22,037 nt of DNA, from positions 1 through 22,037 of the IMG/VR virus record IMGVR_UViG_3300046532_000629; one strand, written 5' to 3'. Within the stretch, counting starts at the first letter, position 1; each line of letters begins with the position of its first letter. The stretch comes from a virus. Positions 7,254 to 13,472 of this stretch are shown here, piece after piece. The notes below the pieces were generated by a model, which saw only the letters and a program-made list of their open reading frames with translations, was not told the DNA's origin and did no database searches. Made by a program: the position numbers and the translations under genes.

Positions 7254-7261
7254 TATTTAGT
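7254..7261 (-). promoter_or_regulatory. Late-promoter-like box ACTAAATA upstream of the 70-residue gene
   Basis: ACTAAATA on the minus strand differs from the T4 late box TATAAATA at two positions. It lies 34 bases before the ATG at 7219, allowing a normal leader that keeps the AGGAG ribosome-binding site. The TAA stop of the preceding membrane-protein gene is within the box. Confidence 0.4.
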
Positions 7262-8441
7262 CTTTTTCCATGTTCTTAACACGATTTTTTGGTACTTGTA
7301 ACACATATCTTTGTTCGATAACTGGTGGTTTTTTCTCTTCAATTATCTCCTTCTCTCTTGCGACTTGTCCTACACTACTAATCAATAGTAACACTGCAAG
7401 TGGGTCGAACACAAAGATAAGCATATAAATGACCCATCTAACTGCGTTGTCAAGGTACTTGACAGACTCTTCTTGACCGTACATTACCTCTGCAATATAC
7501 TTAATCGGGCCAACTTCTCGTTCTAGTGTAAGGATAATTTGTTTTGAATTGAACATATCATCCTTATACCCATCTATTATATCATAAGACCCATCAATCA
7601 ACAAGTTGAATTCTTCTGTTTTTGCAATCATCTCATCTACATCTCCAGTGGATGATTGTTGTAATCTCTTTATTTCTTTGTTAGCATCGTTTATAGTGTC
7701 TTGTGCTTGTGTTCTGTACCTATCTATATTACCCTGTTGTTCTGCAATGTCATCACTTATTTGAGTTCTATAGTCACCCTGTTGGATGAATAGTTCATTC
7801 GCTTGTGCAACGTAATCAATGACCTCTACATCATCTTGAGAGAATATTCCACCCTCTTGAACTGTTATAGTTGCCACTCCTTTGTTTCTTAAAGTTGACA
7901 ATGTTTCATTAAGTGTACTTAATTCGACTCTTAGTGATTCTATCTGACCTTGTGCATAGTTGATATCTCCCTTGACTCTATCCCATGCACCATCTCTGAT
8001 TACTTCCTGTTGGGATATAGACTCACTTACATCGATGTTTGATACACCTAGTGTTTTTATACGGTTTTCGTAAGTTTGGATTTTGTTTTCTTCTCTGAGA
8101 ATTTGATTCTCAATTCGATTAACAATTGATTGTGCTTGTGCAGTATCACCTGTTTGTTCTGAATGTGCTTTTGATAGGTATCCGAATATACCTAGTGATG
8201 TGATTAACATCAGGACAAAGACCATGAATGCCATTATCCATTTTTGATAATTGAGTCTATCCCAAAAGAGATGTAAGTAGGCGGCACTAACAATTTTACC
8301 AAATTCTAATGCACCTGCCATGATAACAATTCCCATGAATGCACCTGCAAATATTGTTGCAAGTCCTAATACGGAAAAGTATGCAGCTATTCCTGCAATT
8401 GCGACTGAGGTTATCAATGCTAACCAATTCAAATATTTCAT
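7257..8441 (-). CDS. Membrane protein with a long periplasmic or cytoplasmic coiled coil, 394 residues
   Basis: The N-terminus has three hydrophobic stretches (about 4-24, 26-46 and 67-90), then residues about 95-320 are a charged, Gln/Glu/Lys-rich heptad-like region predicted as coiled coil, with a break near 190-215. A last hydrophobic helix at about 336-358 contains FDPLAVLLLIS, a motif I associate with membrane proteins of marine T4-like phages and DUF4407-like proteins. A basic/proline tail of 35 residues follows. The architecture suggests an inner-membrane protein with a large rod-like domain between the third and fourth helices. Possible roles are superinfection exclusion, lysis timing or host-membrane attachment; none is shown by the sequence. 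No strong Shine-Dalgarno precedes the ATG at 8441. It follows the 51-residue gene by ten bases. Confidence 0.82.
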   Translation of the reverse strand: MKYLNWLALITSVAIAGIAAYFSVLGLATIFAGAFMGIVIMAGALEFGKIVSAAYLHLFWDRLNYQKWIMAFMVFVLMLITSLGIFGYLSKAHSEQTGDTAQAQSIVNRIENQILREENKIQTYENRIKTLGVSNIDVSESISQQEVIRDGAWDRVKGDINYAQGQIESLRVELSTLNETLSTLRNKGVATITVQEGGIFSQDDVEVIDYVAQANELFIQQGDYRTQISDDIAEQQGNIDRYRTQAQDTINDANKEIKRLQQSSTGDVDEMIAKTEEFNLLIDGSYDIIDGYKDDMFNSKQIILTLEREVGPIKYIAEVMYGQEESVKYLDNAVRWVIYMLIFVFDPLAVLLLISSVGQVAREKEIIEEKKPPVIEQRYVLQVPKNRVKNMEKD

Positions 8442-8451
8442 AATGTAACCG

Positions 8452-8607
8452 TTAAAGTTTTCGCTTTAATACCTTGAATACCTCATCTGGCATTCTCTTC
8501 TTCTTTTTTTTCTTTACTGCATCTACTGGTAAGGACATTCCAACACCAGTCGAATTCATGGCTGCATCTTCCCATACCTTTAACTGTTGTTTTTTAATAT
8601 AAGTCAT
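8452..8607 (-). CDS. Small basic protein, 51 residues
   Basis: A short frame from ATG 8607-8605 to TAA 8454-8452. The product begins MTYIKKQQLKVWEDAAMNST and contains six consecutive lysines followed by KRMPDEVFKVLKRKL, so it is strongly basic in its second half. It fills the otherwise empty gap between two longer genes, overlaps the upstream gene by 14 bases and stops ten bases before the next start, which is the spacing of a real gene in this tightly packed genome. The ribosome-binding signal is weak. Not recognised; DNA binding is plausible from the charge. Confidence 0.65.
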   Translation of the reverse strand: MTYIKKQQLKVWEDAAMNSTGVGMSLPVDAVKKKKKKRMPDEVFKVLKRKL

Positions 8608-9154
8608 CGCCAGTTACCAGTATTCTATCGTTGTTAATATATGCAACATAAACTTTTAATCCGAACACCAAACTATGTTCTGAAATAACATCTACTTCTG
8701 TTTTTGCGAGATAGGTTGTATTGTTCTGTTCATGTAATTGTCTCTTTAGACGGTATTTACATCCGACCATGAGTTCGGGAACCTGAGTGGTCTCTGTAAT
8801 CATCTCTGATTGTAAGACACCTTCGGTCTTTAGGAGTCTGTAGAACTTCTCGCAAAGTTCGTCCATCTGTTCTCCGTTAAGTTTAGTTTCTTCCTTCAGT
8901 AAAAGTAATGCAACAGCATAAGATGCAAATGCAGTTTTACCAAATGGGACTTTGTTCAGAATTCTTTTTAGATTGAATACTAACCTATGAAGTAATGAGT
9001 ATGATTCTTTTTCAGCTGAGGTTTCTACTTTCTTGTCTTTTAGTCGAGTTCCTTTATCATCGATTAATCCCAACTTATGAGCTTCAAACTTCTTCCAAGG
9101 TGTTGTTAACATCTTCAGAATTCGGAATACTATTAATGTGTCTACTATACGCAT
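8594..9154 (-). CDS. Conserved phage protein, 186 residues, unknown function
   Basis: Starts MRIVDTLIVFRILKMLTTPW, then KLGLIDDKGTRLKDKK and a helical region HRLVFNLKRILNKVPFGK, which I recall as a conserved N-terminal signature in proteins of marine T4-like phages; I do not know a tested function. The middle (about 75-125) is helical and the last 60 residues look like a small beta domain (PELMVGCKYRLKRQ ... RILVTGDDLY). No membrane segment or enzyme motif is seen. The ATG has no Shine-Dalgarno; instead CCTAAATA ends exactly five bases before it. It lies immediately downstream of tRNA-Thr. A structural or assembly role is a guess from its late-gene context. Confidence 0.8.
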   Translation of the reverse strand: MRIVDTLIVFRILKMLTTPWKKFEAHKLGLIDDKGTRLKDKKVETSAEKESYSLLHRLVFNLKRILNKVPFGKTAFASYAVALLLLKEETKLNGEQMDELCEKFYRLLKTEGVLQSEMITETTQVPELMVGCKYRLKRQLHEQNNTTYLAKTEVDVISEHSLVFGLKVYVAYINNDRILVTGDDLY

Positions 9155-9159
9155 ATATC

Positions 9160-9167
9160 TATTTAGG
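9160..9167 (-). promoter_or_regulatory. Late-promoter-like box CCTAAATA five bases before the ATG at 9154
   Basis: The minus strand reads CCTAAATA, GATAT, ATG. With a T4-type late start about six bases below the box, the first transcribed base would be the A of ATG. No Shine-Dalgarno is present, in agreement with leaderless initiation. Confidence 0.45.
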
Positions 9168-9186
9168 TCTTTTAAACCCCCTAATA

Positions 9187-9262
9187 TGGAGCTCCCAAAC
9201 CGATTCGAACGGTTGACCTACTGATTACAAATCAGTTGCTCTACCAGCTGAGCTATGGGAGC
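9187..9262 (-). tRNA. tRNA-Thr, anticodon UGU
   Basis: 76 bases with a complete cloverleaf on the minus strand. The acceptor stem GCTCCCA pairs with TGGGAGC. The D arm contains AGCTCAGCTGGTAGAGC, the anticodon stem ACTGA/TCAGT holds the loop TTTGTAA with anticodon TGT, the variable loop is short, and the T arm contains GTTCGAATC. The 3' CCA is encoded (TCCA after the acceptor stem), with U as discriminator base. The anticodon arm and following AGGTCA closely match bacterial threonine tRNAs reading ACA, a common codon in AT-rich phage genes. The tRNA's first base follows directly after the TAA of the upstream protein gene, so it is probably cut from an mRNA. Confidence 0.97.
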
Positions 9263-9634
9263 TTATAAATCTCTCAGTTTTTGTGCGAGTTCATCGTTAA
9301 TTGGGATGTCTGTTTCCCACGAATCCTCGATATAACCTAGGTATAATAACATTGTTTTGATGGATGACCAGTAGTTTGGTTCTTGGATTTTAAATTCTAA
9401 CATTCTCATTGATGAATCATATCCAAATACATTGAATATGGTAATGAGATGATTTAACATTAGACGTTCTCTAAGTTCACCTGCTTCATGATATCGATGT
9501 AGAAGTCTCTTGAGGTATCTAAACCTTCTCAAGTCCTCTTGAAATTCCTCAATGTCTGCACATTGAGGGTCATCGTAGTTTTGCAGTGCGAATGCACTAA
9601 AGTTTTTTACAGTAAGTTTGTCAAATAGACCCAT
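9263..9634 (-). CDS. Conserved small phage protein, 123 residues (DUF7207-like)
   Basis: Starts MGLFDKLTVKNFSAFALQNYDDPQ and continues ADIEEFQEDLRRFRYLKRLLHRY, a signature I recall in a small conserved protein of marine T4-like phages, annotated only as a domain of unknown function. The rest is helical with aromatic residues (LNHLITIFNVFGYDSSMRMLEF) and an acidic tail. No enzyme motif is visible. GGA six bases before the ATG can act as a ribosome-binding site. A CCTAAATA box within a small palindrome lies 35 bases upstream. Its TAA stop is followed with no gap by the first base of tRNA-Thr. Family assignment is from memory of sequence pattern and needs a profile search. Confidence 0.82.
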   Translation of the reverse strand: MGLFDKLTVKNFSAFALQNYDDPQCADIEEFQEDLRRFRYLKRLLHRYHEAGELRERLMLNHLITIFNVFGYDSSMRMLEFKIQEPNYWSSIKTMLLYLGYIEDSWETDIPINDELAQKLRDL

Positions 9635-9660
9635 GTGTTATCCATAATATATGTTTAAAA

Positions 9661-9678
9661 TCCTAAAAGTATTTAGGA
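9661..9678 (-). promoter_or_regulatory. Late-promoter-like box within an 18-base palindrome
   Basis: TCCTAAA (9661-9667) and TTTAGGA (9672-9678) are perfect inverted arms around four bases, and the minus-strand arm contains CCTAAATA (9677-9670). It lies 35 bases upstream of the ATG at 9634 and just after the stop of the 132-residue gene. It may be a late promoter; the dyad could be a weak operator or hairpin. Confidence 0.42.
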
Positions 9679-9680
9679 GA

Positions 9681-10079
9681 TTAAATTGAACCGTATACTT
9701 TGAATGAACCTGTTTCTAGTTTCTCTACTTTAAGTGATAATGTTACCACTTCTGTTTGGTTGTCAAATTCATCATGTGGTGTGTCAACGGTTTTACCGAA
9801 TTGGTCTCCGTATCTCTTCATTGAAATAGTGTAGTTACCACCTTCAGTAATTTCAGGAGCATCACCATCAAGTGCGATACCAAGTTGACCTAATTTTGCG
9901 TTGATTTGTCCAACAGCGGCACTTGGGTTTAAGAATTCACTTACTGCACAATGACCAAGGATAGCATTAATCCTTGCTTTAACTTCAGGGTCATTGATAT
10001 CATGGGGGACATGAGTAGATGACAATCCTGCACTATCGTGTGAAGTTCCTTCGTTTATAAATTCTGCAAATTTTTTCAT
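9681..10079 (-). CDS. Putative capsid-internal protein with a T4-like capsid-targeting N-terminus, 132 residues
   Basis: The N-terminus MKKFAEFINEG closely matches the T4 internal-protein capsid-targeting sequence MKTYQEFIAEA: Met-Lys, aromatic at 4, Glu-Phe-Ile at 6-8, Glu at 10 and a small residue at 11. The T4 prohead protease gp21 cuts after [LI]xE, which here would be after INE at 8-10. The remainder (about 120 residues) has a helical segment with NDPEVKARINAILG and a beta-rich C-terminal half (GGNYTISMKRYG ... VVTLSLKVEKLETGSFKVYGS). I do not recognise the family. AGGA eight bases before the ATG is a good ribosome-binding site. Packaging inside the capsid is inferred from the N-terminus only; the protease gene is not in the window. 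Confidence 0.8.
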   Translation of the reverse strand: MKKFAEFINEGTSHDSAGLSSTHVPHDINDPEVKARINAILGHCAVSEFLNPSAAVGQINAKLGQLGIALDGDAPEITEGGNYTISMKRYGDQFGKTVDTPHDEFDNQTEVVTLSLKVEKLETGSFKVYGSI

Positions 10080-10083
10080 ATTA

Positions 10084-10347
10084 TTATCCTATTATTCCTA
10101 CTGAGACTCCAAGCACTTCAGCATGAGCTGCAAATACTTCGTCTGTAGGGTTCTTTGAACAGTTAACTGTACTTCCTACACCTAGTGTAAATGTTCCGAT
10201 TAGTGCAGCTGCAGAAGTTTCTACAGATACTAATCTTGCAGTAGACCCACTATTGTGAAGTCTAACACAAGTTCCACTACCGAAGTTTGAACCGTTCGTT
10301 GAACTTGTTCCACAAGCGGCTTCTGTTCCTAGTACATTTACTTTCAT
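10084..10347 (-). CDS. Small beta-rich probable virion protein, 87 residues
   Basis: Gly, Ser, Thr and Val-rich, starting MKVNVLGTEAACGTSSTNGS, with alternating hydrophobic/polar strands (TARLVSVETSAAALIGTFTLG) and a conserved-looking 'VNCSKNPTDEVFAAHAEVLGVSVG' type end. This resembles short structural or decoration-type proteins of marine T4-like phages that I remember without a firm name. Three cysteines are present, which is unusual for the class. AAGGTAGG upstream of the ATG is a good ribosome-binding site. It is sandwiched between the 'MALWG' protein and the CTS-bearing protein, all late-type genes. Confidence 0.78.
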   Translation of the reverse strand: MKVNVLGTEAACGTSSTNGSNFGSGTCVRLHNSGSTARLVSVETSAAALIGTFTLGVGSTVNCSKNPTDEVFAAHAEVLGVSVGIIG

Positions 10348-10358
10348 ATTAACCTACC

Positions 10359-10907
10359 TTATGCAATTACTGTTTTAGTTCCAGCAGCAGTTCCGATTGA
10401 AGCGATTGAAGTGATTGTAGAAACTACTGAAGTTCCTGCATCTTTAATCGTTCCACCAGCAAGTGCGATTGGGTTTGCACCAACTGAAAGTACGTCACCT
10501 GCGTTAGTAGCGGCGTTTGCAGCTGCAATTCCAAGTGCGAATTTAATCTCATTTGAACCTGAACCTGATAAGTATGTTAATACATGGTCTGCACGTTGGT
10601 CATTAACTACTGTAAATGTAGGTGAACCTGTTACGTCTACTGCTTCATTAAATGTTGCAGTTAAACCAAGTGTAAATCCTTCAGATTTATCTACTGTAGT
10701 AGTAGTCCATAAGAATGATGTGATGTTAGCACCTGCAAGAAGAGTATTCAAACCATTGATTGATACTAAAACTTCTTTACGAGTTCTAGAACCAACAACA
10801 GTTGAGAGTTCCCAACCTGATGCAGTTGCCTGTGTTTTTTCTTTTTCGGCAGTAGATAACCAATTAGGTTTATTCTCCGTACCGTCTTTATGTCCCCATA
10901 ATGCCAT
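10359..10907 (-). CDS. 'MALWG'-type virion structural protein with an Ig-like segment, 182 residues
   Basis: Begins MALWGHKDGTENKPNWLSTAEK, the N-terminal signature of an abundant structural-protein group in marine T4-like phages (MALWG.KD, then a KP.WL..AEK motif). Residues about 70-105 read TLGLTATFNEAVDVTGSPTF, the signature of bacterial Ig-like/calcium-binding surface repeats. The C-terminal 60 residues are Ala/Gly/Thr-rich and may be a fibre-like or decoration region. GGGGA eight bases before the ATG is a strong ribosome-binding site, in line with a highly made virion protein. A role on the capsid or tail surface is likely, but the exact location is unknown. Confidence 0.82.
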   Translation of the reverse strand: MALWGHKDGTENKPNWLSTAEKEKTQATASGWELSTVVGSRTRKEVLVSINGLNTLLAGANITSFLWTTTTVDKSEGFTLGLTATFNEAVDVTGSPTFTVVNDQRADHVLTYLSGSGSNEIKFALGIAAANAATNAGDVLSVGANPIALAGGTIKDAGTSVVSTITSIASIGTAAGTKTVIA

Positions 10908-10918
10908 TTTTCTATCCC

Positions 10919-11476
10919 CTATTTTTTAAGTTGTTTATTGGCAAACTTAAGTATGCCATTAAAATTGGTTTTGAAAGACTTTATGTCTTTCTGTAATAAT
11001 ATAAGGTATTTAGACCTGTCGGGTGTCTTAAGTTGCATTAAAACGTCATAAACCTTTTCTGCATCCTTCGCCTTTACCTTCATAGTCTTCATATCATCTG
11101 TTCTGATGTCTTGGTCTCTACCAGTGTCAATCAATTTCTTGAATTGCATTAGTACTTGTGCATCAGGTCTCAGTTGCATACCTTGTGCTGAAGAACCCAT
11201 TGCCCAAATTGCTCTTTGGATTACATCGTCTTCATCAGCTTCTGCGTATTTTCCTTTTGCCATCGTAGCAATTTTCTTTAACGCATCTCTCAAATCTTTC
11301 TCGTTTTTTGCTTTCGCAACGGCACGTGCAACCTTTTGATTACCTGCATCAGACATCATCCCGAAGTCTGCGACCTTTTCCATGACGGAAGCAACTTTCT
11401 TCGCCTCACCCTTCATGTAACCAAGTTTTTTAATTTTCTCTTTAAAGGTTTTGAATCTAGCGTCTACTCTATCCAT
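10919..11476 (-). CDS. Basic helical protein, 185 residues, unknown function
   Basis: Lys-rich and almost entirely alpha-helical in appearance, beginning MDRVDARFKTFKEKIKKLGYMK, with a central segment YAEADEDDVIQRAIWAMG and a C-terminus of regularly spaced Lys/Phe (KSFKTNFNGILKFANKQLKK). No cysteine, membrane helix or enzyme motif is visible. The late-gene neighbourhood and strong positive charge fit a capsid core or DNA-associated internal protein, but this is inference. Unlike its neighbours it lacks an obvious [LI]xE in the first 20 residues. CGGA before the ATG is a moderate ribosome-binding site, and the gene starts three bases after the previous stop. Confidence 0.75.
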   Translation of the reverse strand: MDRVDARFKTFKEKIKKLGYMKGEAKKVASVMEKVADFGMMSDAGNQKVARAVAKAKNEKDLRDALKKIATMAKGKYAEADEDDVIQRAIWAMGSSAQGMQLRPDAQVLMQFKKLIDTGRDQDIRTDDMKTMKVKAKDAEKVYDVLMQLKTPDRSKYLILLQKDIKSFKTNFNGILKFANKQLKK

Positions 11477-11479
11477 TTT

Positions 11480-11944
11480 TTATCCGAACTTTTTAGCGAA
11501 TGATTTAAGGTCAAGAGTTTCAAAATCTCCAAACTCATTTTGGACTTTAAATCCCAATTTATTACTACCATATACTATCGCTTTAGCACTATAAGTACCA
11601 TTTTTCCATTTTAATCCATTAATCTCAGAACCGTATACTGATAGTCCTTTCATCTTTGGTGCTTTTGCTTCTTCTAAACTCTCGTCAAAGTGTTGTACTG
11701 TTGAAGGGTCACCATATGATGATTTACCTCTTGCAACTGCATCAAAGTCTCTCAATTGTTTCTTAGTACCAGTCATAGTTACATGAGTATCACTACCTTG
11801 CTTCTTAAACGATACCTTTAACTTCATCAACTTTGCAGATGTATTGAATTTATCCATTTCAGGTTTCTGTATACCTTTAACTTTATAAACAATCGTCTCT
11901 TCTTGGATATTTTTTAAAGTTCTATAAGTTTCAAATATATTCAA
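11480..11944 (-). CDS. Probable virion-internal protein, 154 residues, TTG start
   Basis: The frame starts at TTG 11944-11942 with GGAG seven bases upstream; there is no nearby ATG, so TTG is the best start. Residues 13-15 are IQE, a gp21-type cleavage site (NIQE/E). The first half contains MKLKVSFKKQGSDTHVTMTG and RDFDAVARGKSSYGDP, a compact domain I recall from other late proteins of marine T4-like phages. It resembles a small alpha/beta ACT-like fold in pattern, without certainty. The second half (about 100-154) has a short beta-rich region (LSVYGSEINGLKWKNGTYSA) that may be a separate unit joined by the linker SLEEAKAP. No enzymatic motif is seen. Confidence 0.76.
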   Translation of the reverse strand: MNIFETYRTLKNIQEETIVYKVKGIQKPEMDKFNTSAKLMKLKVSFKKQGSDTHVTMTGTKKQLRDFDAVARGKSSYGDPSTVQHFDESLEEAKAPKMKGLSVYGSEINGLKWKNGTYSAKAIVYGSNKLGFKVQNEFGDFETLDLKSFAKKFG

Positions 11945-11946
11945 AA

Positions 11947-12336
11947 TTACTCTCCAAATATTGCGTATGACATAATGTCGTCTTGCATTAATATTTTTGC
12001 AAGGTCTTCTCTAAACATTGTATCACCATCAAAATCTTTAGACATTGAATTATGTTGTTTTTCTGTCATAACAATGGTGTCCTCGTAACCCATCATCTCA
12101 ATACCTGCATTAAGGTTCTTCATGATTACCGTACAAGTTTTTTGTGACTGAGGATGTTCTTTTTCATCTTTCATCAATTTTTTGATATCTGTAATCAATT
12201 TACCATTCATAGGTGACTTGTATCTGAATGCTTTTTCTTCCCCATGTTTAGCAATAAGAGCATCTACTTTTTTGTAATAATCTCTACTTGCTTCTGCAAG
12301 GATATTATGTTCTTTGATGACTCTAACTAAACTCAT
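11947..12336 (-). CDS. Probable virion-internal protein, 129 residues
   Basis: Starts MSLVRVIKEHNILAEASRDYY. LAE at 13-15 followed by Ala fits the prohead-protease rule [LI]xE/[AGS]. The body is alpha/beta in pattern, with a Met/Asp-rich stretch (MGYEDTIVMTEKQHNSMSKDFDGDTMFRED) and an acidic C-terminus. No domain is recognised. The gene overlaps none of its neighbours but is only 4 bases from the upstream gene and 2 from the downstream one. The ribosome-binding signal is weak (AGG about 13 bases upstream), so coupling to the preceding gene is possible. Late structural or packaged role inferred from context. Confidence 0.74.
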   Translation of the reverse strand: MSLVRVIKEHNILAEASRDYYKKVDALIAKHGEEKAFRYKSPMNGKLITDIKKLMKDEKEHPQSQKTCTVIMKNLNAGIEMMGYEDTIVMTEKQHNSMSKDFDGDTMFREDLAKILMQDDIMSYAIFGE

Positions 12337-12340
12337 GGTA

Positions 12341-12790
12341 TTAACCGTACCTTGCTTTAAGGAATTTTTTTGATGGTTTTGGAGATTCTTCTACTTCTTC
12401 TTCTTCATCCTCGTCACCTTTCTTCTTAGCAATTGCCTTCTTTAGTGCTGGGGGTAATTCACCTTCTTTGACTTCTTTTTTATCTTCGTCTTCGTCTTCG
12501 TCATCAGATTTTTTACCATTCTTCTTGTCTATTGCTTTTTGCAATGCAGGTGGTAATGTTCCCTCTTTAACTCCATCTTCACCTTTCTCATCATCTGAGT
12601 TATAGTTCTTATCGATGTAATCAAAGAATTCTTTTTTCTTATCACCCGTTAATTCTGCTGGTGATGTAACACCAAATTTCTTTAATGCACCGTCAAAAAA
12701 CTTCTTATATTCTGCAGATGACTCTACAACCTTTTTAGACGCTTCTATTAACGAATCTGTTAAACCTAATTGAAATCCTGTAAAACTCAT
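12341..12790 (-). CDS. Charged repeat-bearing probable capsid-core protein, 149 residues
   Basis: LIE at residues 14-16 followed by Ala is a gp21-type cleavage site. Residues about 25-65 form a helical domain with AEYKKFFDGALKKFGVTSPAEL and KKKEFFDYIDKNYN, a unit I recall in other marine T4-like late proteins. Two near-identical 19-residue repeats with core LPPALxKAIxKK follow at 74-92 and 107-125, separated by a run of alternating Asp and Glu. The tail is acidic then ends in basic SKKFLKARYG. Such charged, low-complexity proteins fit a scaffold/core or packaged internal protein. AGGAGA eight bases before the ATG is an excellent ribosome-binding site, and the ATG overlaps the previous stop (ATGA). 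Confidence 0.8.
   Translation of the reverse strand: MSFTGFQLGLTDSLIEASKKVVESSAEYKKFFDGALKKFGVTSPAELTGDKKKEFFDYIDKNYNSDDEKGEDGVKEGTLPPALQKAIDKKNGKKSDDEDEDEDKKEVKEGELPPALKKAIAKKKGDEDEEEEVEESPKPSKKFLKARYG
12416..12571 (-). repeat. Two-copy protein repeat with LPPALxKAIxKK core
   Basis: Copy one covers 12515-12571 and copy two 12416-12472, each encoding V-K-E-G, a variable residue, L-P-P-A-L, K/Q-K-A-I, a variable residue, K-K and a glycine. The copies are 33 residues apart and linked by an acidic Asp/Glu tract whose DNA is itself a short run of TCTTCG-type hexamers. The repeat could bind a common partner such as a capsid or portal component. Confidence 0.8.
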
Positions 12791-13185
12791 TGTTCTAACT
12801 CTCCTGATTCGAAATAATCGAATAATTTTTGTTTGTTGTCTTCGTTAAGTTCCATTGACTTTGCAAGTCTACCTAACATATTTTTTTCGGTAAGTTTAGT
12901 TAACATACCTTCAAGTCTTTCCTGTTGTTCTTTGATACCAGTATCATACAACGGTTTGCCACTAGAATCTTTAAGTTTAGTTGCATCGAACTTGTCTCCA
13001 GCACTAGGAATATCTTTCAATGCATCCTGCTTTTTATCGTCTTCTAATAGACCAATAAGAGCATCAATTTCCTCACTGATGATTTCGTCTTCAGTTTTTT
13101 CGGTTACAGGAGTTTCAGTGTTCTCTGCGAGACCAACTCTAACTCTTTGTAAGGCTTCTTGCCAATTTTCTGTTTTATGACTCAT
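12787..13185 (-). CDS. Acidic helical probable virion-internal protein, 132 residues
   Basis: Starts MSHKTENWQEALQRVRVGLAEN; LAE at 19-21 fits the gp21 cleavage rule. The rest is strongly acidic and helical (EDEIISEEIDALIGLLEDDKKQ), with a middle segment IPSAGDKFDATKLKDSSGKP and a C-terminal helix NKQKLFDYFESGELEQ. No known domain. The ATG has no Shine-Dalgarno but CATAAATA lies exactly five bases upstream, so the mRNA may be leaderless. Its TGA overlaps the ATG of the repeat-bearing gene (ATGA), so the two are probably coupled. Confidence 0.76.
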   Translation of the reverse strand: MSHKTENWQEALQRVRVGLAENTETPVTEKTEDEIISEEIDALIGLLEDDKKQDALKDIPSAGDKFDATKLKDSSGKPLYDTGIKEQQERLEGMLTKLTEKNMLGRLAKSMELNEDNKQKLFDYFESGELEQ

Positions 13186-13190
13186 ATCTT

Positions 13191-13198
13191 TATTTATG
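13191..13198 (-). promoter_or_regulatory. Late-promoter-like box CATAAATA five bases before the ATG at 13185
   Basis: The minus strand reads CATAAATA, AAGAT, ATG: seven of eight matches to the T4 late box, with the predicted transcription start at the start codon. It overlaps the end of the 82-residue gene. Confidence 0.5.
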
Positions 13199-13442
13199 TT
13201 ATTTGAATTCTAACTACCAACTCAGATTTCCCCTTTTCAAGGTTCCCCTTCATTGTGTACTCTTTACCCAGTTCTAGTTCAATTGGCATATAACCTCGTT
13301 CTCTCATACACCACCCATTACCACTCAAAATATGCATGGTCTTCTTCATACCATTCACAATCTCTAAAGGAACCGATTCGTTAAACGTCCTAATTAGATA
13401 TTTAACACCCGTTCCATGTTGTTCCGACAAGATATCCTTCAA
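13194..13442 (-). CDS. Hypothetical protein, 82 residues, TTG start
   Basis: The frame begins at TTG 13442-13440, with GGAG six bases upstream; the next in-frame ATG is about 30 codons later and would remove over a third of the protein. Starts MKDILSEQHGTGVKYL with an LSE at 5-7 (possible protease site). The body is a beta-rich pattern: a Met-Cys-rich turn NGWCMRERGYMPIELELG, then KEYTMKGNLEKGKSELVVRIQ. Not recognised. An ACTAAATA box lies 13 bases upstream of the start. It ends nine bases before the next gene's ATG. Confidence 0.68.
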   Translation of the reverse strand: MKDILSEQHGTGVKYLIRTFNESVPLEIVNGMKKTMHILSGNGWCMRERGYMPIELELGKEYTMKGNLEKGKSELVVRIQIT

Positions 13443-13455
13443 GGACTTCTCCGAG

Positions 13456-13463
13456 TATTTAGT
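13456..13463 (-). promoter_or_regulatory. Late-promoter-like box ACTAAATA upstream of the TTG-start gene
   Basis: ACTAAATA on the minus strand ends 13 bases before the TTG at 13442. A late start six bases below the box would fall within the GGAG ribosome-binding site, so the fit is imperfect; it may serve only weakly or be chance in AT-rich DNA. Confidence 0.33.
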
Positions 13464-13472
13464 TAGTTAAAA

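Noticed and set aside
8452-8475. TTAAAG...CTTTAA hairpin at the end of the 51-residue gene as a terminator
   Set aside because: Only six AT-rich pairs and no T tract; too weak to call.
10411-10929. A 172-residue plus-strand frame opposite the MALWG structural gene
   Set aside because: It is the antisense shadow of an Ala/Thr/Val-rich gene; the minus-strand protein has a recognisable N-terminal signature and a strong ribosome-binding site.
11007-11014. A CTAAATA box inside the 185-residue basic protein gene
   Set aside because: It lies in coding sequence far from any start; TAAATA is expected by chance in DNA this AT-rich.
12484-12506. Tandem TCTTCG-type hexamers, considered as a microsatellite or phase-variable tract
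   Set aside because: They simply encode alternating Asp and Glu, and unit changes would not shift the frame; too short for a phase-variation claim.
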